A stretch of 64,000 nucleotides of DNA from Azadirachta indica (lineage: Eukaryota; Streptophyta; Magnoliopsida; Sapindales; Meliaceae): the NCBI GenBank assembly GCA_022749755.1, contig CM040448.1, forward strand, positions 11,406,481 to 11,470,480, in the 5' to 3' direction. The notes under the pieces are model-generated. The model was given only the letters and a program-made list of their open reading frames with translations. It ran no database searches and had not been told where the DNA came from. Numbering within the stretch: the first letter of the stretch is position 1; every line of letters starts with the position of its first letter. Of the stretch, positions 49,246 through 61,660 are shown piece after piece. Position numbers and translations under genes: made by a program.

Positions 49246-52200
49246 TATCATGACCTTTTTCCAAGAAGACAACCATAATTATGTAGGAACTTCTCCAGAA
49301 AATTCTTTGAGGAAAAGAAATGGCAGAAGTTAAACAACTTTGCTAGAGCTTACAAAAGAAAAAAGTGATGGCTATAGGTTACTTATTGTATTTAATAAGA
49401 AAGGTCAACCAATAGGTAAAACATCAAAAAAGTTGGGAAGCTTAATTGGTGTATTGGCACGTACAATAGTTCCAATCACATATTGCACGTGGTTCAGGGT
49501 GCCAAAAGAACTTAAAGAAAATATATGGAGTTGTATTGAGGTTTGAAATATGTCAATTCTTAATTATCATTTTTTTGTTATTATTTTTTTATAATAATTA
49601 ATTTATTTTAAATTTTTATTTCATGCTGTTGTTTGTAGATGGCATTTGATATTGATAAAGCTTACAAGAAAAAGGCTTTATCTAGAGCAGCAGGAAGATG
49701 AAAAGCTTTTAAAAATCGTCTTACATCGAAATATATATTACCACACAGAAATGACCCTACTAGTTTGAAAAGACCACCGACACACTACAAATTTATTGAA
49801 CAATCACATTGGCAATCATTTGTAAAGAGTAGATTGGCAGAAGATTTTCTTGTAAGCTAATTTAAATTTTTTTATATTTAATTTAATTTAATTTTAACTT
49901 AAAATTCTTACTATATTGTTGTAATGATATATATAGAGCTATAGAAAAGTTCAACAAGAGAGGCAGAGACAAAACAAGTATAGATATCGACTTTCACGTC
50001 TTGGATATGCAAATAAGGAAGATGAATTGGTTAGTGTTTAAATTATTGATCAATTTATTTAATGTAAAGTATTTTACAAATTGGGATTTGAATGTTTACA
50101 GATACGTGAACTTGAAACAAATGAACAAATTGACCGTTCCGTTATTTGGATGCTTGCTCATCAAAATAAGAAAGGAGAATATGATAACGAAAATGTCAAA
50201 TTATGTGCAGAAAGAATTATAAGTTTGTTATTAATGTTGCACTTATTTATATATAATTTATATTAATAATTAAATAAAAAGTATTTAATTTTCATTAAAA
50301 GTTTTTATTTATATTGGCTTTCATCTTAATTCTTTTTTTAAAAAAAAACTATTTGTCTATACTTTTGATAGGAAAAAATTACGGAACAAGTTAAATTGAG
50401 GAATGTTTGCATTGATGGCAACAATGATATTCTTACAATGGCATTACAAACTCCTGAGCATTCAGGAAGTGTTAGAGGAGTAGGTCATTCCATTACTCCA
50501 TCTAGTTATTTTCACATGCCTAAACGTAATCATTATTTTGAGGAGCAACAAAAAATGATGCAAGAGCAACAGCATTTGTTGATTGAACAAAATAAGAGGA
50601 TGTTGGAGGAAAATCAACAAATGCAAGAAAAGTTGAAGTCATTACAAAGTGAATTAGAAGCATTAAAAACAAGTAACCCAAAAGCCACGAGTTCTAATCA
50701 AGCCAATTGTGATACAACCGTCAAGGTGACTAGTCACGAGACAAACACGAAAGTACAATATCAAGCTAATGGTGATATAACTATCAAGGTAATAAATTTT
50801 TACTTATTCACTATATATATGTATATATATATATATAATATTTGTATCTTGTTGTATAACATCTTTTTAATGAAATGAATGTGACATTTGAAAGGGAAAA
50901 TTATGCAAGCTTGCTATTGGCAACAGAGAGAATATAGTGGCTCATGGTGCAATTATGCCAACAAATGATCCAAAAGCCACTATACACGGAATTCCATTAA
51001 ATGAAAATATACGCATATCTATTCGTATAGCAATAATTCCATCGGCCTCTTTACTAGTTCCTGTTCTTGGTGAATTTGAAACCGTACAAGATGCTATTGG
51101 ATCATTTGTCGCATGGCCTAAAGATCTTATTATACCATTGACTAATAAGGTAATTTACTTTTTAATTTGTAATTTTCTCTCAATTATTTATTTATAATAG
51201 TTTTTTTCTTAATATTTTACTTCATCAACTTAGAAACCAAGCAAACAACTCAACAATTTAAGCTCAAAATCAATGGAGCCAATTATAAACCCCAAAGTTC
51301 AATGTTCAACTCAAGCATATTGTTCTATGAAATCTATTGGTGTATATGCCAATAAAACTATGTTTCCAAGTGACACCATTGAAATAAGTATAGAAAAAAA
51401 TATTTTTGGGCAAGAATTTGTTGAGAATGTTACTCAAGGCATAATCCAAGAGTTTTTAAGCATGGACCTCATATCAGTCACTTGTATAGTAGTCTATATA
51501 AGGTAATTTAATATTTTCCTGATGAATATGTATCATTTAAACTTATTTATTGAGGATTAAAGGTATAGATTATTGTTATAATAACAAAAACTTTTATTTT
51601 ATTATTAGGCACTTATACAATTACATCAAAGAGAGAAATTTGGTTGATACGATTGGATTTGTGAATCCATATGAAATTGCTTCAATCGGCAGAAAAATAG
51701 AAGCTGATAGAGTACGTTCAATCACAGAAAGAATAAGACATGCAAAGATGAATCAGATATTCTTTGCTCCATATTATCATGAGTATGTATTTTCATTATG
51801 TTATATGATTATATATTTAATTATTAATTGTTGAGTATAATTTATTTCAACTAATGCATTTATTATATATATATATATATATTTTACCATCAATATAGAT
51901 TTCACTAGATGTTGGTCATTATTGATCCATATAATGACATCACATATTTTTTGGACTCACTTCAAAATGAAATTGTCTCTGACATCAAGCAAGTTGTTAA
52001 TAAGTAAGTATAATTTTTAATACATTTATTTGCATTAAGATATAATTTTTCTGTTCATTTGACATAATTTATATATGATATTCATTTTCCTTTTCCTATC
52101 ATTTCTTTGTTTTTTCCTTTTGAAAAAAAGAGCCATGAAGATGTTCAATGTTCGATCACAAAGAATTGGAAGAAATATACCGATTTGGAAGAAAATCAAT

Positions 52201-53463
52201 GTAAGTATATAAAAATTATATTATAAACTATTTTTTTGAAATTTTTTTCTTTGATTCATAAGTGACAGAGATAACCAATCTTTAAATTATGGTAGCCAAT
52301 TCTAATACTAGAATAAATAATTTGTCAATACATCAAAACTTAATCTAATAAATATTTTTAAGAAAAGCCTAATAATGATTTAGCTTCTTTAATTTATTTT
52401 TATTTCTAGTGGAGGGGGAGGGGTTGGGGTAGGATATTTTTTATGGGCCAACAACTTACTACTATACGTACCAACATTTTCTAATGTCTGTATGAGTAAA
52501 GTGGGATATAAAAAATTAACCATCAACTATTTTCAATCCTTTTCCTTTATTTACATAGATACCATCATTCTTTTGATTTTCTCTAATATTTTATTTACTT
52601 TCTTAGGGAATACATGTTTGACAACATTGGAAATATACATTAATAACATAAATATCAGTTGGTAAACAATGGTCTATCATTGATTATTGCAAATGTCTCA
52701 AAAAAAAATATTATTGACTATTGATTAATTTAAATTAGCATGAAATATTAAATGAATGGAATTGAAAACTAGGAATTCTTTAAAACTAGAGTTAGGTCCA
52801 AAATTGAAGTAACCCATCAATCATTCAAATCATCTTTAAGAATAATCCAATGAATAATATAATTATAATTGGTATATACTTTGAATCTTTTCGTTTTATA
52901 CATCAGTTAAATTAGTACTTACACATTAAAAAGAAAGAAACAATTTGTGATACATATATACTGTCACAATATATGTATATATATTTGGTTATTGATCTAT
53001 TAGTATAACTTTTACTAACTAATATGCTAATATGCTATTTATATACACACCATCTTCATATGACTTTCCGAAGGAAAATAATTTAGATTTTTATTATTTG
53101 AATAATTTTTTTGTTGTTTTATGTTAATTAAAATATACTCAATTTTATTATGTTTTTTTTTTTAATTTTTGGTAGTGTCCTAAACAACCTACAAATTCAG
53201 AGTGTGGGTATTATGTAATGAAGTATATGAAAGATATTATTGAAGATCCAAATATTTCCATCCAACAAAAGGTTAGAATTATAACTTTGCAATTATTTTA
53301 TTTATTTTATTAATTTTTTATAATATGCATGACTTCTAATGTTATTTTATTTAATTTCATTATGTGTAATATCTTATGCAGTTTGAAAAAAAATGCTCAT
53401 ACAAACAAGAAGAGATAGATGAGATGAGAAAAGATTGGGCTGAATTTGTTCTGTCAATTTTGT
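49246..53463 (+). pseudogene. CACTA second gene: transposase-24-like region plus Ulp1 protease
   Basis: I can follow about twelve exons. The first part (ATG 49250; GYRLLIVFNKKGQPIGKTSK; RPPTHYKFIEQSHWQSF; QEGRQRQNKYRYR-type basic helix; IWMLAHQNKKGEY) is like plant Ptta/En-Spm (transposase-24) proteins. Exon 50371-50787 codes a Gln/Glu-rich coiled coil (EEQQKMMQEQQHLLIEQ). Exon 50895-51149 is DUF8039-like. The C-terminal part is a C48 Ulp1-type cysteine protease: FH then VIIDPYNDITYFLDSL, and CPKQPTNSECGYYVMKYMK with the catalytic Gln and Cys. Damage includes TAA at 49331, TGA at 49699, a donor reading AT instead of GT at 50219, and TAG at 51906 directly after the catalytic His (HW to H-stop). 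The gene stops at 53463. It cannot yield a full product. Confidence 0.88.
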
Positions 53464-54194
53464 AATTGAAATAATTGTATCTTTTTATTTTTTTGTTTTA
53501 GTTATATTTTTCATGTTTTATCCAACGAATTTCGATGGATATATTTGGTTATATGTCTATTAATCTACTTTTTATTCAACTTAATTATTAAGTCATTATA
53601 ATTGATAAGTGCATTGACTTAAAACTATGGCAAAAACTACGAAAGATAAGGTTGCTACTTGTTAATTACCAAGCTCCCTACTGCTTGACTGCTTGTTGTC
53701 AGTTCTGCTTCATGTTATTAGCTGTACGTTTTTTATTTTTCTGCTATTTTCTTCTCCTAATGTTACTTTGTTGTAGTCGTTTCTGTTATAGTTTATTGTT
53801 GTTTCAGCTAACTATTGACAAAGTTGTAAATATATATTGTTGTTGGGAGATACTTGTTTAATTCTTTTATGGCTGCTATTTTTAGTTTTATAATAATTAG
53901 TGGATAAAACAGCTATGTATGTGATATCTAGCATCAGCTTGATGTTGTTTCTAGTTCATGATCTACTGTTGTTGTGCTACTGTTTATATTTGCAAATTGT
54001 AATGATACGGACTCTTTTAATTTAAACTTTTTTTTAATCAATATTTAATATATTTTTAAACAATTAATAAGATCGATACACATATGTATGAATTAATGAG
54101 TGATATTATTGTCCTCTACATATTATATATATATATATACATATATGTATATGTATATGTATATTTTTTGATAAATTAATTTTTATTTAATCGA
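53464..54194. other. 3' part of CACTA, non-coding
   Basis: Probably 3' UTR of the second gene and AT-rich spacer, with TA runs near 54120-54170. The 69-codon open frame near 53652-53861 is low-complexity and unsupported. Confidence 0.45.
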
Positions 54195-54560
54195 ATTTTG
54201 TTAATAACCATTTTTATTGTTATTTTTAAGAATTATAATTTTAAAAATTTTAATAACTGTTAAAAACTGTTTTCTTATATATTTAAATATTATTAAAAGT
54301 AAATTTCTTATAAAATTTTAACAACTGTTAAATATCGTCCTCTTATAAATTTAAATACTGTTATAAAGGGTTCTCTTATAAATTCGAGTACAATGTAAAA
54401 CTGTTTTCTTATAAATTTAAAAACTAATAAAAACAATCTTCTTATCATAACAAAAGAGAACGGTTTTTGATATTTTAAAACACGTCAAAAGAAAACGGTT
54501 TGTAATACGTTCTAAAAGAGTTTTTAAAACGTTTTATAACAGTTTTAAATGTATAATAGT
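54195..54560. repeat. Right subterminal repeats of the CACTA element
   Basis: Recurring AACTGTTAAA, CTTATAAATTTAAA and AAAACGGTTT motifs, related to the AAACCGTTTT motifs at the left end and partly inverted with respect to them. They stop at the terminal TCTAGTAGTG. Confidence 0.7.
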
Positions 54561-54572
54561 CTAGTAGTGGAT

Positions 54573-55280
54573 CTCTAAAATGAACATGACCATCACTTTT
54601 GCTATCATTGCAGCAACAGAATGCTGCATGCAGTTGGTGACAGTTAGATCAATCTAAGAAGTGGAAGAATATCGATTTCTGTGAGCAGAATGACAAGTCT
54701 GTTCTTTAATGTTTTGCTTTAACTTTGCGTGTATTTTTTATAAACACACACTTTTGATCATTATTAAAATTTTGAAGTAATTGAAAAGCATATTCAATTT
54801 TGTCAACTTAAAATTTTCTAAAACAATAAATAAGCCATTAGATATATACTTGTGTTGCTATTTTTAAATATAATAATCAGATATGTATCCACGTATATAT
54901 GTACACATAAATTTAACTTATCTAATGTACAAATCAATATAAATTAAAATGTGATTTATTTTCTAATATTTCATATTTTGTAGCATTGAATGAGATTTAT
55001 TTTTGTAGTATCTGTGAAATTGTTTATCACATTTATAAAATTGTATTAAAAACAATTCTGCTAATTAAATGGCAATAGCTAGAAATATCAATATATATAT
55101 ATATATATATATATGTATAAAACAAGCAAACAAGTCCCTTACATTTATTTATATTATTAAAATGAGAAAAAAGGAAAACACACAACGCAGGTATAATACT
55201 TTTAGCTATATATAGCTCAAACTGCAGAACAAATTAATTTTTTAAAGTAAAATTAAAAACACCAAGAGATTTAATTAAGA
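54573..55280. other. Continuation of the LCYB 3' flank of unit 3
   Basis: Resumes the LCYB 3' flank interrupted at 31466 (compare 14338-15276) and runs to the end of the DUF247 gene. It contains TA microsatellites near 55090. No gene is seen. Confidence 0.65.
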
Positions 55281-56912
55281 TTAATTATGTGGAGGGTTGA
55301 GTTGTGTATGATTAGTAGTAGTAGTAGTATCACCTGGGGGAAACATTGTTTCGAATGTCTGAATAAAACTGAGGATGAGGGCAAATATGGCTCCAAGAAA
55401 TGCAAGAATGGTCCAAGGGCTGCTAAAATGAGTATGCCAAAACTCAGCCATCCAGTTCCTGACTTTGTTCTTGTAATGCTTTTCAATGTTTTCTCTAATA
55501 TCAGCGTAAATATCAGGATTTGGCACCAAATTGTCGGCTATCTCATTGAAAATATCTGCAACCTGTTCATCGCTACCAATAAAATTGTGTAGTATGCCCC
55601 TTGATCGAAGCTCCTTTACATCCGCAGCATGATCAATCAGCGAATCTAAAAAGCAAATGTATGAAGTGACGGCGAAATCATTGGGGCTATCGGCGCAAGC
55701 TTCGTAGGCTACCATGTTTAGTAGCAAGGATTCTGTAGAATCGTCTACGGTAATAGGCGGAAGAAACAGTTCGTTTCTGAAAATACCCCGTTTGAACTCG
55801 ACGCTTGTCAGTTGACGACTGCTGCTTGGCTTGAAACCGATTCCCACCAATTTAAGCTCCATGGCCGAACGATATGAAGACCAGTTGCCGCGGCCCCCAC
55901 CGCCCTGCTTCCCTGCAGACTTACCAATGCGAGATGCAGACCAGCAGCTGCTACACTTCTTTTCAGTCGACTTATCAACCACCTTTTCTTTACCGATGAG
56001 CTTGGTTCGAGTATATGCAAGAAGATGAGCAGGTTTAGGTTCCTTTTCAACATCTAATACTGTCGCCGGTTGATGATCTTGCCGCTTTGCATGTGGTTGC
56101 GTTGAATAATTGTGCTGCGATCCGCAAATATTTTCTATGAATTCACCTAACTTTGTCTCCCACTCCCATGTTTCCTTTTTTACCTCATTTGTCTTATTTT
56201 CCTTATTTTCCTCATTTTGGGACTTTCTGAACTTCAACATCATCAAGTTCTTCAGGACTTCAAAAGGAAGTTGATTTTCCAGCAAGAACAAGTCTCTTTT
56301 GACCCATGCCGCAATGTTGCTTTTCATCCCTAAATTAGTACTGTTGGGCTGATCATCATCCTGATTGGCATCATGTTTGTCATGATCATCATCATGATTG
56401 TGCGCACGGGTGTAGCAGTAAATGAATTGGACAACGAAGCAGCCATCGAGAAACATCATCTTGGTAAACTCCTCGTCGTTGAATTTTGCGACTGTGCCCT
56501 CTTCGTCATCCTCGTAGCACTTTCTTGCGGATTTCGCCAACGCCGTGACTTTGGCGTACGCTTCTTCAAGCGTCCCTTGATCATCGTTGGCAAAGTTGCT
56601 CGCCATTCTACACTTGTGCTGCTCCATAAGCTCAAGTTTAGGGTTTCCATGGTGATAAGGTCCAATGGAAACCACCAAAGGATCGTAGCTTTCATCATTT
56701 CTTTTCAGATCTAGAATTATCTGAGGAATTTTCTGTATCTTCACACCTGTTTTTGGGCCGATGTTGTGGTTACTTGTCGTTGAGTTGATTTTATGCTTCA
56801 CGAGTCCCGAAAGCCACTGTTTGGTTTCCTGGGAACATGTGGGAACACAATCTTGGACTCGTATTTCATTGTCATGACTGCAGGCACTATCAGGAACCTT
56901 GGAAGCCGCCAT
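55281..56912 (-). CDS. DUF247 protein, copy D, intact (543 aa)
   Basis: The only undamaged DUF247 (UPF0481) copy here. I start at ATG 56912 (MAASKVPDSACSHDNE); the open frame extends upstream to 56933, but only by non-ATG codons. Blocks of the family are KIPQIILDLK and YDPLVVSIGPYHHGNPKLEL (about residues 61-95), FLDGCFVVQFIYC, RDLFLLENQLPFEVL, and DDSTESLLLNMVAYEACADSP. A C-terminal hydrophobic segment at about 500-520 (TILAFLGAIFALILSFIQTF) is the usual membrane anchor, followed by a Thr/Asn-rich tail. There is no intron. The biochemical role of the family is unknown; most members are membrane-associated plant proteins. It retains all the blocks that are broken in copies A to C. Confidence 0.92.
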   Translation of the reverse strand: MAASKVPDSACSHDNEIRVQDCVPTCSQETKQWLSGLVKHKINSTTSNHNIGPKTGVKIQKIPQIILDLKRNDESYDPLVVSIGPYHHGNPKLELMEQHKCRMASNFANDDQGTLEEAYAKVTALAKSARKCYEDDEEGTVAKFNDEEFTKMMFLDGCFVVQFIYCYTRAHNHDDDHDKHDANQDDDQPNSTNLGMKSNIAAWVKRDLFLLENQLPFEVLKNLMMLKFRKSQNEENKENKTNEVKKETWEWETKLGEFIENICGSQHNYSTQPHAKRQDHQPATVLDVEKEPKPAHLLAYTRTKLIGKEKVVDKSTEKKCSSCWSASRIGKSAGKQGGGGRGNWSSYRSAMELKLVGIGFKPSSSRQLTSVEFKRGIFRNELFLPPITVDDSTESLLLNMVAYEACADSPNDFAVTSYICFLDSLIDHAADVKELRSRGILHNFIGSDEQVADIFNEIADNLVPNPDIYADIRENIEKHYKNKVRNWMAEFWHTHFSSPWTILAFLGAIFALILSFIQTFETMFPPGDTTTTTNHTQLNPPHN

Positions 56913-59084
56913 TATTGGGCCAGACGCACACAATGAATATGTAATTTAATTTCCAGAGTTTTTGTTTGTGAGATTAATAGATGCGTTAATCAGTAACTCA
57001 TCAAGTTCAAGTCGTTTTATACAGTGCGCACTTTGGAACAAGCATCTCCACTTTCGATTTCTCAATTATCAAGTTTGGAATTGTTAATCTTTTCAGCGAC
57101 AAAAATAAAAGCTCGGAATTGTACTTAATGCCTTTTTTCTCTTTTATTTTTTTAAAGAAATAACAAGCTGCAAGCACAAAACACGGGGTTTCAACTTATG
57201 ATAATAATAATGATGTTGAAAAAAGTAATCAACTGCCAAAAGAAAAATAATTAACTGTTTGATATATTATACTCTAAAAAGTGTTCTAAATTTTGGGAAT
57301 CAATAAATTAATTTATTTGTTAATTTAATGTATTAAATATGCATACTAACTTCATAATATGATTATGGTAGTCTTATAATTATCAAGGATATATGTATTC
57401 CCAATTCAAACATATTAATTTACTTGTATCTGACTTTGACATCAACTTTTTCTATGCATGTTAATCTTTTATAATATAATAGAAAGGATAATTAAGGTGT
57501 ATAATTAATTAATTAATTAATGTAGTTAAGTTCATACAAAACTAAAGTTTTGTGTGCATGATTCACATCAATTACTTTATTCTCTGATAGTGATCTACTT
57601 TCTTTTTCAAGTCCTATGCGTATAGCTATCAAACATTTACTTTATATATTCTTTAATTTGCATTCAATAAATTAACTTCTTTAATTTATGGCAAGCTTAT
57701 AGAGAAAGCTAGGTTGGCCTTACACATCGATATCACATGAGATGGAATATTGAATGTATATGATTAGTGATGAAGTTGGAATTAATATTCTGAGGTTCAA
57801 AATATAACGATTCAAATTTTATAGAGGACAAGATAAGAAAAATCAAATTTAAAAAATCAAATTGATAATTTTCTTAAAAAATTTCCAAATGTTTGCAAGA
57901 CCTACAGGAGCCAAAGCCCCTCTCGGCCACTGTATATGATCATCTTCTTTAATTTCTTTTCATTCTTTTCGGACTGCCGCTGCTATCTCTACCTTTTGCT
58001 TTGCAAATCAAATCTAACGACGTCTTCCATGCATATTGGGTGACGTGATTTTAAAACTAAAAGTCACAGTCAGAGGTAAAAATTCTAAATATTAAGTATT
58101 AATAAAAAAAAATGGTGTTATTAAATATATTTTTTTCAACTTTTTTTTTAATCCAAGTGGAAGTCAATAAGATCAAACACATTCTTAGTCGATAGCTTGC
58201 TGTAAAAGAACAAAAATTAAAAAAAAAAAAATAATTGGTAATCGGTTTGACGGAGGTTTCGTTGACAGAATGTTTTGAGAGCAAATATATCTAGTGATGG
58301 ATCTTTTCTTTCGTTGAACGTCGTTTATTGTAATAATTTATTGAAAACAATCTCAAAATTTATTTAATTCTGGTTGGGAGGTTTAAGAGAAAAAATTCTT
58401 ATTTCCAGTTCACCATTTTTCGTCGCATTAATTACCGATAAAAAAAAGTTTTTCTCATCTTTGTGAGAAGATTTGCAAGACGCATATTATTACATAATAA
58501 TCCTTGAGGATTAATTTAAATATATTTTGTCCATACGAAGACTGTGAGATAGTGTAAAGATATGGAAGTTCTCTTGTTATATACTGGATCCATTTGACTG
58601 TTGTCATCTCACCGTGTAAGTGGTGGGAAATTTTAGACTTTCATTACGTCGTGAATAATAATAGGCTCATCAAGTCCATGGAAGACTGATAAATTAATAA
58701 ATAGTTATCCTAATCTCTGATATGGACAAAAACTGCAACATGATTTTATTATTAGCATGAGTTTATGAATTTGAAATGGAGAGCAAGTTGAGATATACTT
58801 CTTTCCTATCCAGTTATAGAGGAAGATGACTTGATTAATCCATTTTATGTAAAAGAGAACAAAAAGGGATTAATAGAATGAGACATTAAACACAATCAAC
58901 TCTTGTATTGTAATTTGAGGGATTAATTGTATCCACTAGAAATTAAAAGAATCACCGTTATTCAGTTTCAAAAACAAAGTAAAAGAAGTAAGTGAAAATT
59001 TACATTTCCACGAATCTGTTATATATTAGAATTAACTCTCAAAACTGCTAATTTTGTTAGTCAAGAAATTACTGCCCACTTTTA
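56913..59084. other. DUF247-D upstream region and spacer of unit 3
   Basis: Contains the DUF247-D promoter side and AT-rich spacer, alignable with 16857-18430 and 19585-20122 of unit 1. The 18443-19584 segment of unit 1 is missing here, near 58455. No coding sequence is seen. Confidence 0.6.
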
Positions 59085-59798
59085 TTACAGTGAGATGCAA
59101 GCATCATGATCAGTTTCTGGAGCTAAGAACAAAAACAAATCATCAGAGCTCTCAAACATGAAGGGGTATTCATTTCTCTGTGGGACAAGAGATGAACAGC
59201 ACCGAGGACAAACGAACAGTGGTGGCACAGTTTCTGACTCCTGAATTCCATGGCAGCGGGTGTTCAGCCAAACCTCACAAATTTCACATGCCACCATCCT
59301 CTCCCCATCGTCATCTTCAGCTCCACATTAACATTTCACTATCCAATTGTCATTTCCACCTTCATGTCTCAATTTTGAGTCTGAATCTATCCCATACCCT
59401 CTCATCCAAATTTCTAAACGAGACTCCACTGCTCCACGCAACGATTCTCCATCCTCCATTTCTGCCATCTTCTCAATCTCAGTCACCACCATATATTCCA
59501 TAATGCAGCAAGTATCCTTCAATGCACTCTGAGCAGCTCGTTTGAGGTCCAGAACAGTGGAGTGCAATGGAACCATTACCAACTTCCAGGTGTTGAATTC
59601 TTTGTCAACCTAGTTTCTGGATCAAAAAAACTGGGCATTACTTGGCCCGTAAATCGCAGTGCCTGGTCCTCTTCTTCTTTAACTGGCTACTCCTGTACAA
59701 AGTGTTTTCTGTCAAGAATTGCCTGGGTTGCCAACGCTGCCAGTTCTGAATCCGGATAATTCAAAAGCTCATTTTCATACATATAAGCCACTTGAGAA

Positions 59799-60078
59799 TG
59801 TCACGGCACAAAAGATCGCATGTTGGCTAGGTGTGCTGGGGTGTGACAACTCAAGCACATTGATGTTTCATGGTGCAAAGTCGGCTTCAGTCTCAAGGGC
59901 TATCATGTAGAGGGGACTTAGACCACCCCTGCCCGAACTGGTCGGGGACTGAAGCCGTCCTCCTGATGAGGCCAAGGTAGGCCGAAACCAGTTAAATATG
60001 CGACGGGATAACAAGGCTTACCCTCGACATGGGGGTCTACGAGGGTGCCGCACGTGCCTTTCCGCTGGGCGCGTGACA
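59799..60078. repeat. Left LTR of the miniature retrotransposon
   Basis: 280 bp, TGTCACG...CGTGACA. It differs from the right copy by A versus G in GGCTAGGTG and C versus T in GGTGCAAAG. Confidence 0.88.
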
Positions 60079-60080
60079 GA

Positions 60081-60092
60081 TGGTATCAGAGC
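60081..60092 (+). promoter_or_regulatory. Primer-binding site (tRNA-iMet)
   Basis: TGGTATCAGAGC, the usual plant retrotransposon primer-binding site, two bases after the left LTR. Confidence 0.88.
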
Positions 60093-60557
60093 AGGAACGA
60101 GAATTTCCGCAAAATCTCGCTACGTTCCTGACTCCTGTGGGAATCCACCGAGATGGCCGAGGATATTAGCCCGTAAGATTGGGCGAGGGAAAACAAGGTG
60201 TCTATTGTGTGACCCTTCGCCACGCAGCCTCGAATGTGGGCGTGCTCGCACAATGATGTGTCCTGCGGTATGGGGATCTTCCTGGGGGGGGAAGATGAGC
60301 ATAGTGGTTTGAAAGGCAACCGCATAACGCCTCATCTACGCCAAGCACTGCTACCACCGTACGTCGAGGATGGCGTGCCCGCACGACGTGGTGTTATCGT
60401 GTTCTCTTTATGGGAGTCTCCTTAGCCCGGAGGAGATGGGCGTTATGGAGTGGAGCGGCATGCAGGGTAGGACCTCGATGGTCTACCAATTGAGCTGGCG
60501 AAAAATTTGAAGATGGCCGCGTGCACGAGGACGTGCACGATTTTCGGTGGTGGAGAA

Positions 60558-60837
60558 TGTCACGGCACAAAAGATCGCATGTTGGCTGGGTGTGCTGGGG
60601 TGTGACAACTCAAGCACATTGATGTTTCATGGTGTAAAGTCGGCTTCAGTCTCAAGGGCTATCATGTAGAGGGGACTTAGACCACCCCTGCCCGAACTGG
60701 TCGGGGACTGAAGCCGTCCTCCTGATGAGGCCAAGGTAGGCCGAAACCAGTTAAATATGCGACGGGATAACAAGGCTTACCCTCGACATGGGGGTCTACG
60801 AGGGTGCCGCACGTGCCTTTCCGCTGGGCGCGTGACA
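60558..60837. repeat. Right LTR of the miniature retrotransposon
   Basis: 280 bp copy of the left LTR. The bases preceding both LTRs are GAGAA, so the true LTR edge could lie up to five bases earlier. Confidence 0.88.
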
Positions 60838-61660
60838 GTGTAAACATCCCCTCCAGGTTCTTAGGCTGACGGTGGAAGAGGCTCGTTGAATGTTTCTTCT
60901 GGATCTAAGACTCCAGAGATATCATCCGGCTCAGAAATTCTGTATTCTAATAATCCAATGGCTGGATTCACTGCACGATGCATCGTATGACTTCCAACAA
61001 TTACATTGTTCATTGATTTCAAGATATAATCCCAATGTGGATCCTGGCTGCGTCTATTACTTCTTGCCCACTCATCACCCCATTTCTCTGCTTTTTTCCC
61101 TGCTAAGGCACTGAAAATCACTTCTGCCGCAGATTCTAGTCTTCTTGCAGACCATCTGCTATCCAATTTAGCAATTGCAGCACTGAATCTTCTATAATTG
61201 ATAGATTTATGCTTCACCATAGACTTATTCCTCAGTTTCATTCTGGTTAAAGGTTTTGAAGTGAAAGATGTTGTAGGCATGACCGTTTTCTTTTGTGCAG
61301 AAGCACAAGATTTGACAGTTAACATGAGCATTAGAAGATCTTTTAGTGTGAGCAATCTCAGTTGCGGCGAAATATTTGCTTCAATCCTCTGCACTGATCA
61401 GTGACACTGAAATCTTGAATAATATTGTCAAGTTCCAGTGAGCTGAGAAATTTTCAATTGCTCTGTTGTAATTGTGCTCTCTCACGCCAAAGCTTCCACG
61501 ACAAAATTTGTAACCCCATCTACCGAACCATGGATGCCCATAGCAGCTCCATGGAGCAAGCAAAGATCCATGGACTTCTTCTTCGATGTATCCTCAACAG
61601 TGATTTTCCTGCAAACATAGGAAAAATGTGCAAGAAAGTAATTAACAAGTTGGTAATGTC

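Larger units (their letters stand above)
59799..60837. mobile_element. Miniature LTR retrotransposon (TRIM-like)
   Basis: Two direct repeats of 280 bp (59799-60078 and 60558-60837) start TGTCACG and end CGTGACA. They differ at only two positions that I can see. The primer-binding site TGGTATCAGAGC, complementary to initiator-Met tRNA, follows the left LTR at 60081. The 479-bp interior has no conserved coding sequence, so the element is non-autonomous. It is much richer in GC than its surroundings. The near-identity of the LTRs implies a recent insertion. A clear 5-bp target-site duplication is not seen (GAGAA left, GTGTA right). Confidence 0.88.
59085..61394 (-). pseudogene. MS1/MMD1-type PHD-finger protein, copy 2, interrupted
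   Basis: Better preserved than copy 1. The N-terminal part (60861-61394) is open for about 177 codons: KSINYRRFSAAIAKLDSRW, SARRLESAAEVIF and DYILKSMNNVIVGSH. It is then interrupted by a 1.04-kb LTR retroelement (59799-60837). The C-terminal part has TVLDLKRAAQSALKDTCCIM, LRHEGGNDNWIVKC and the PHD finger (ERMVACEICEVW, TRCHGIQ, LFVCPRCC), with its Cys/His ligands in place. A stop at 59328-59330 (TAA for the GAA seen in copy 1) sits between the first two zinc-ligand cysteines. Further stops lie at 59590-59790. The true gene start is not found; the open frame begins with a non-ATG codon. Confidence 0.82.

Noticed and set aside
59998..60425. Open frames of 60-104 codons in the miniature retroelement
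   Set aside because: They span LTR and primer-site sequence, overlap on both strands and match no retroelement protein.
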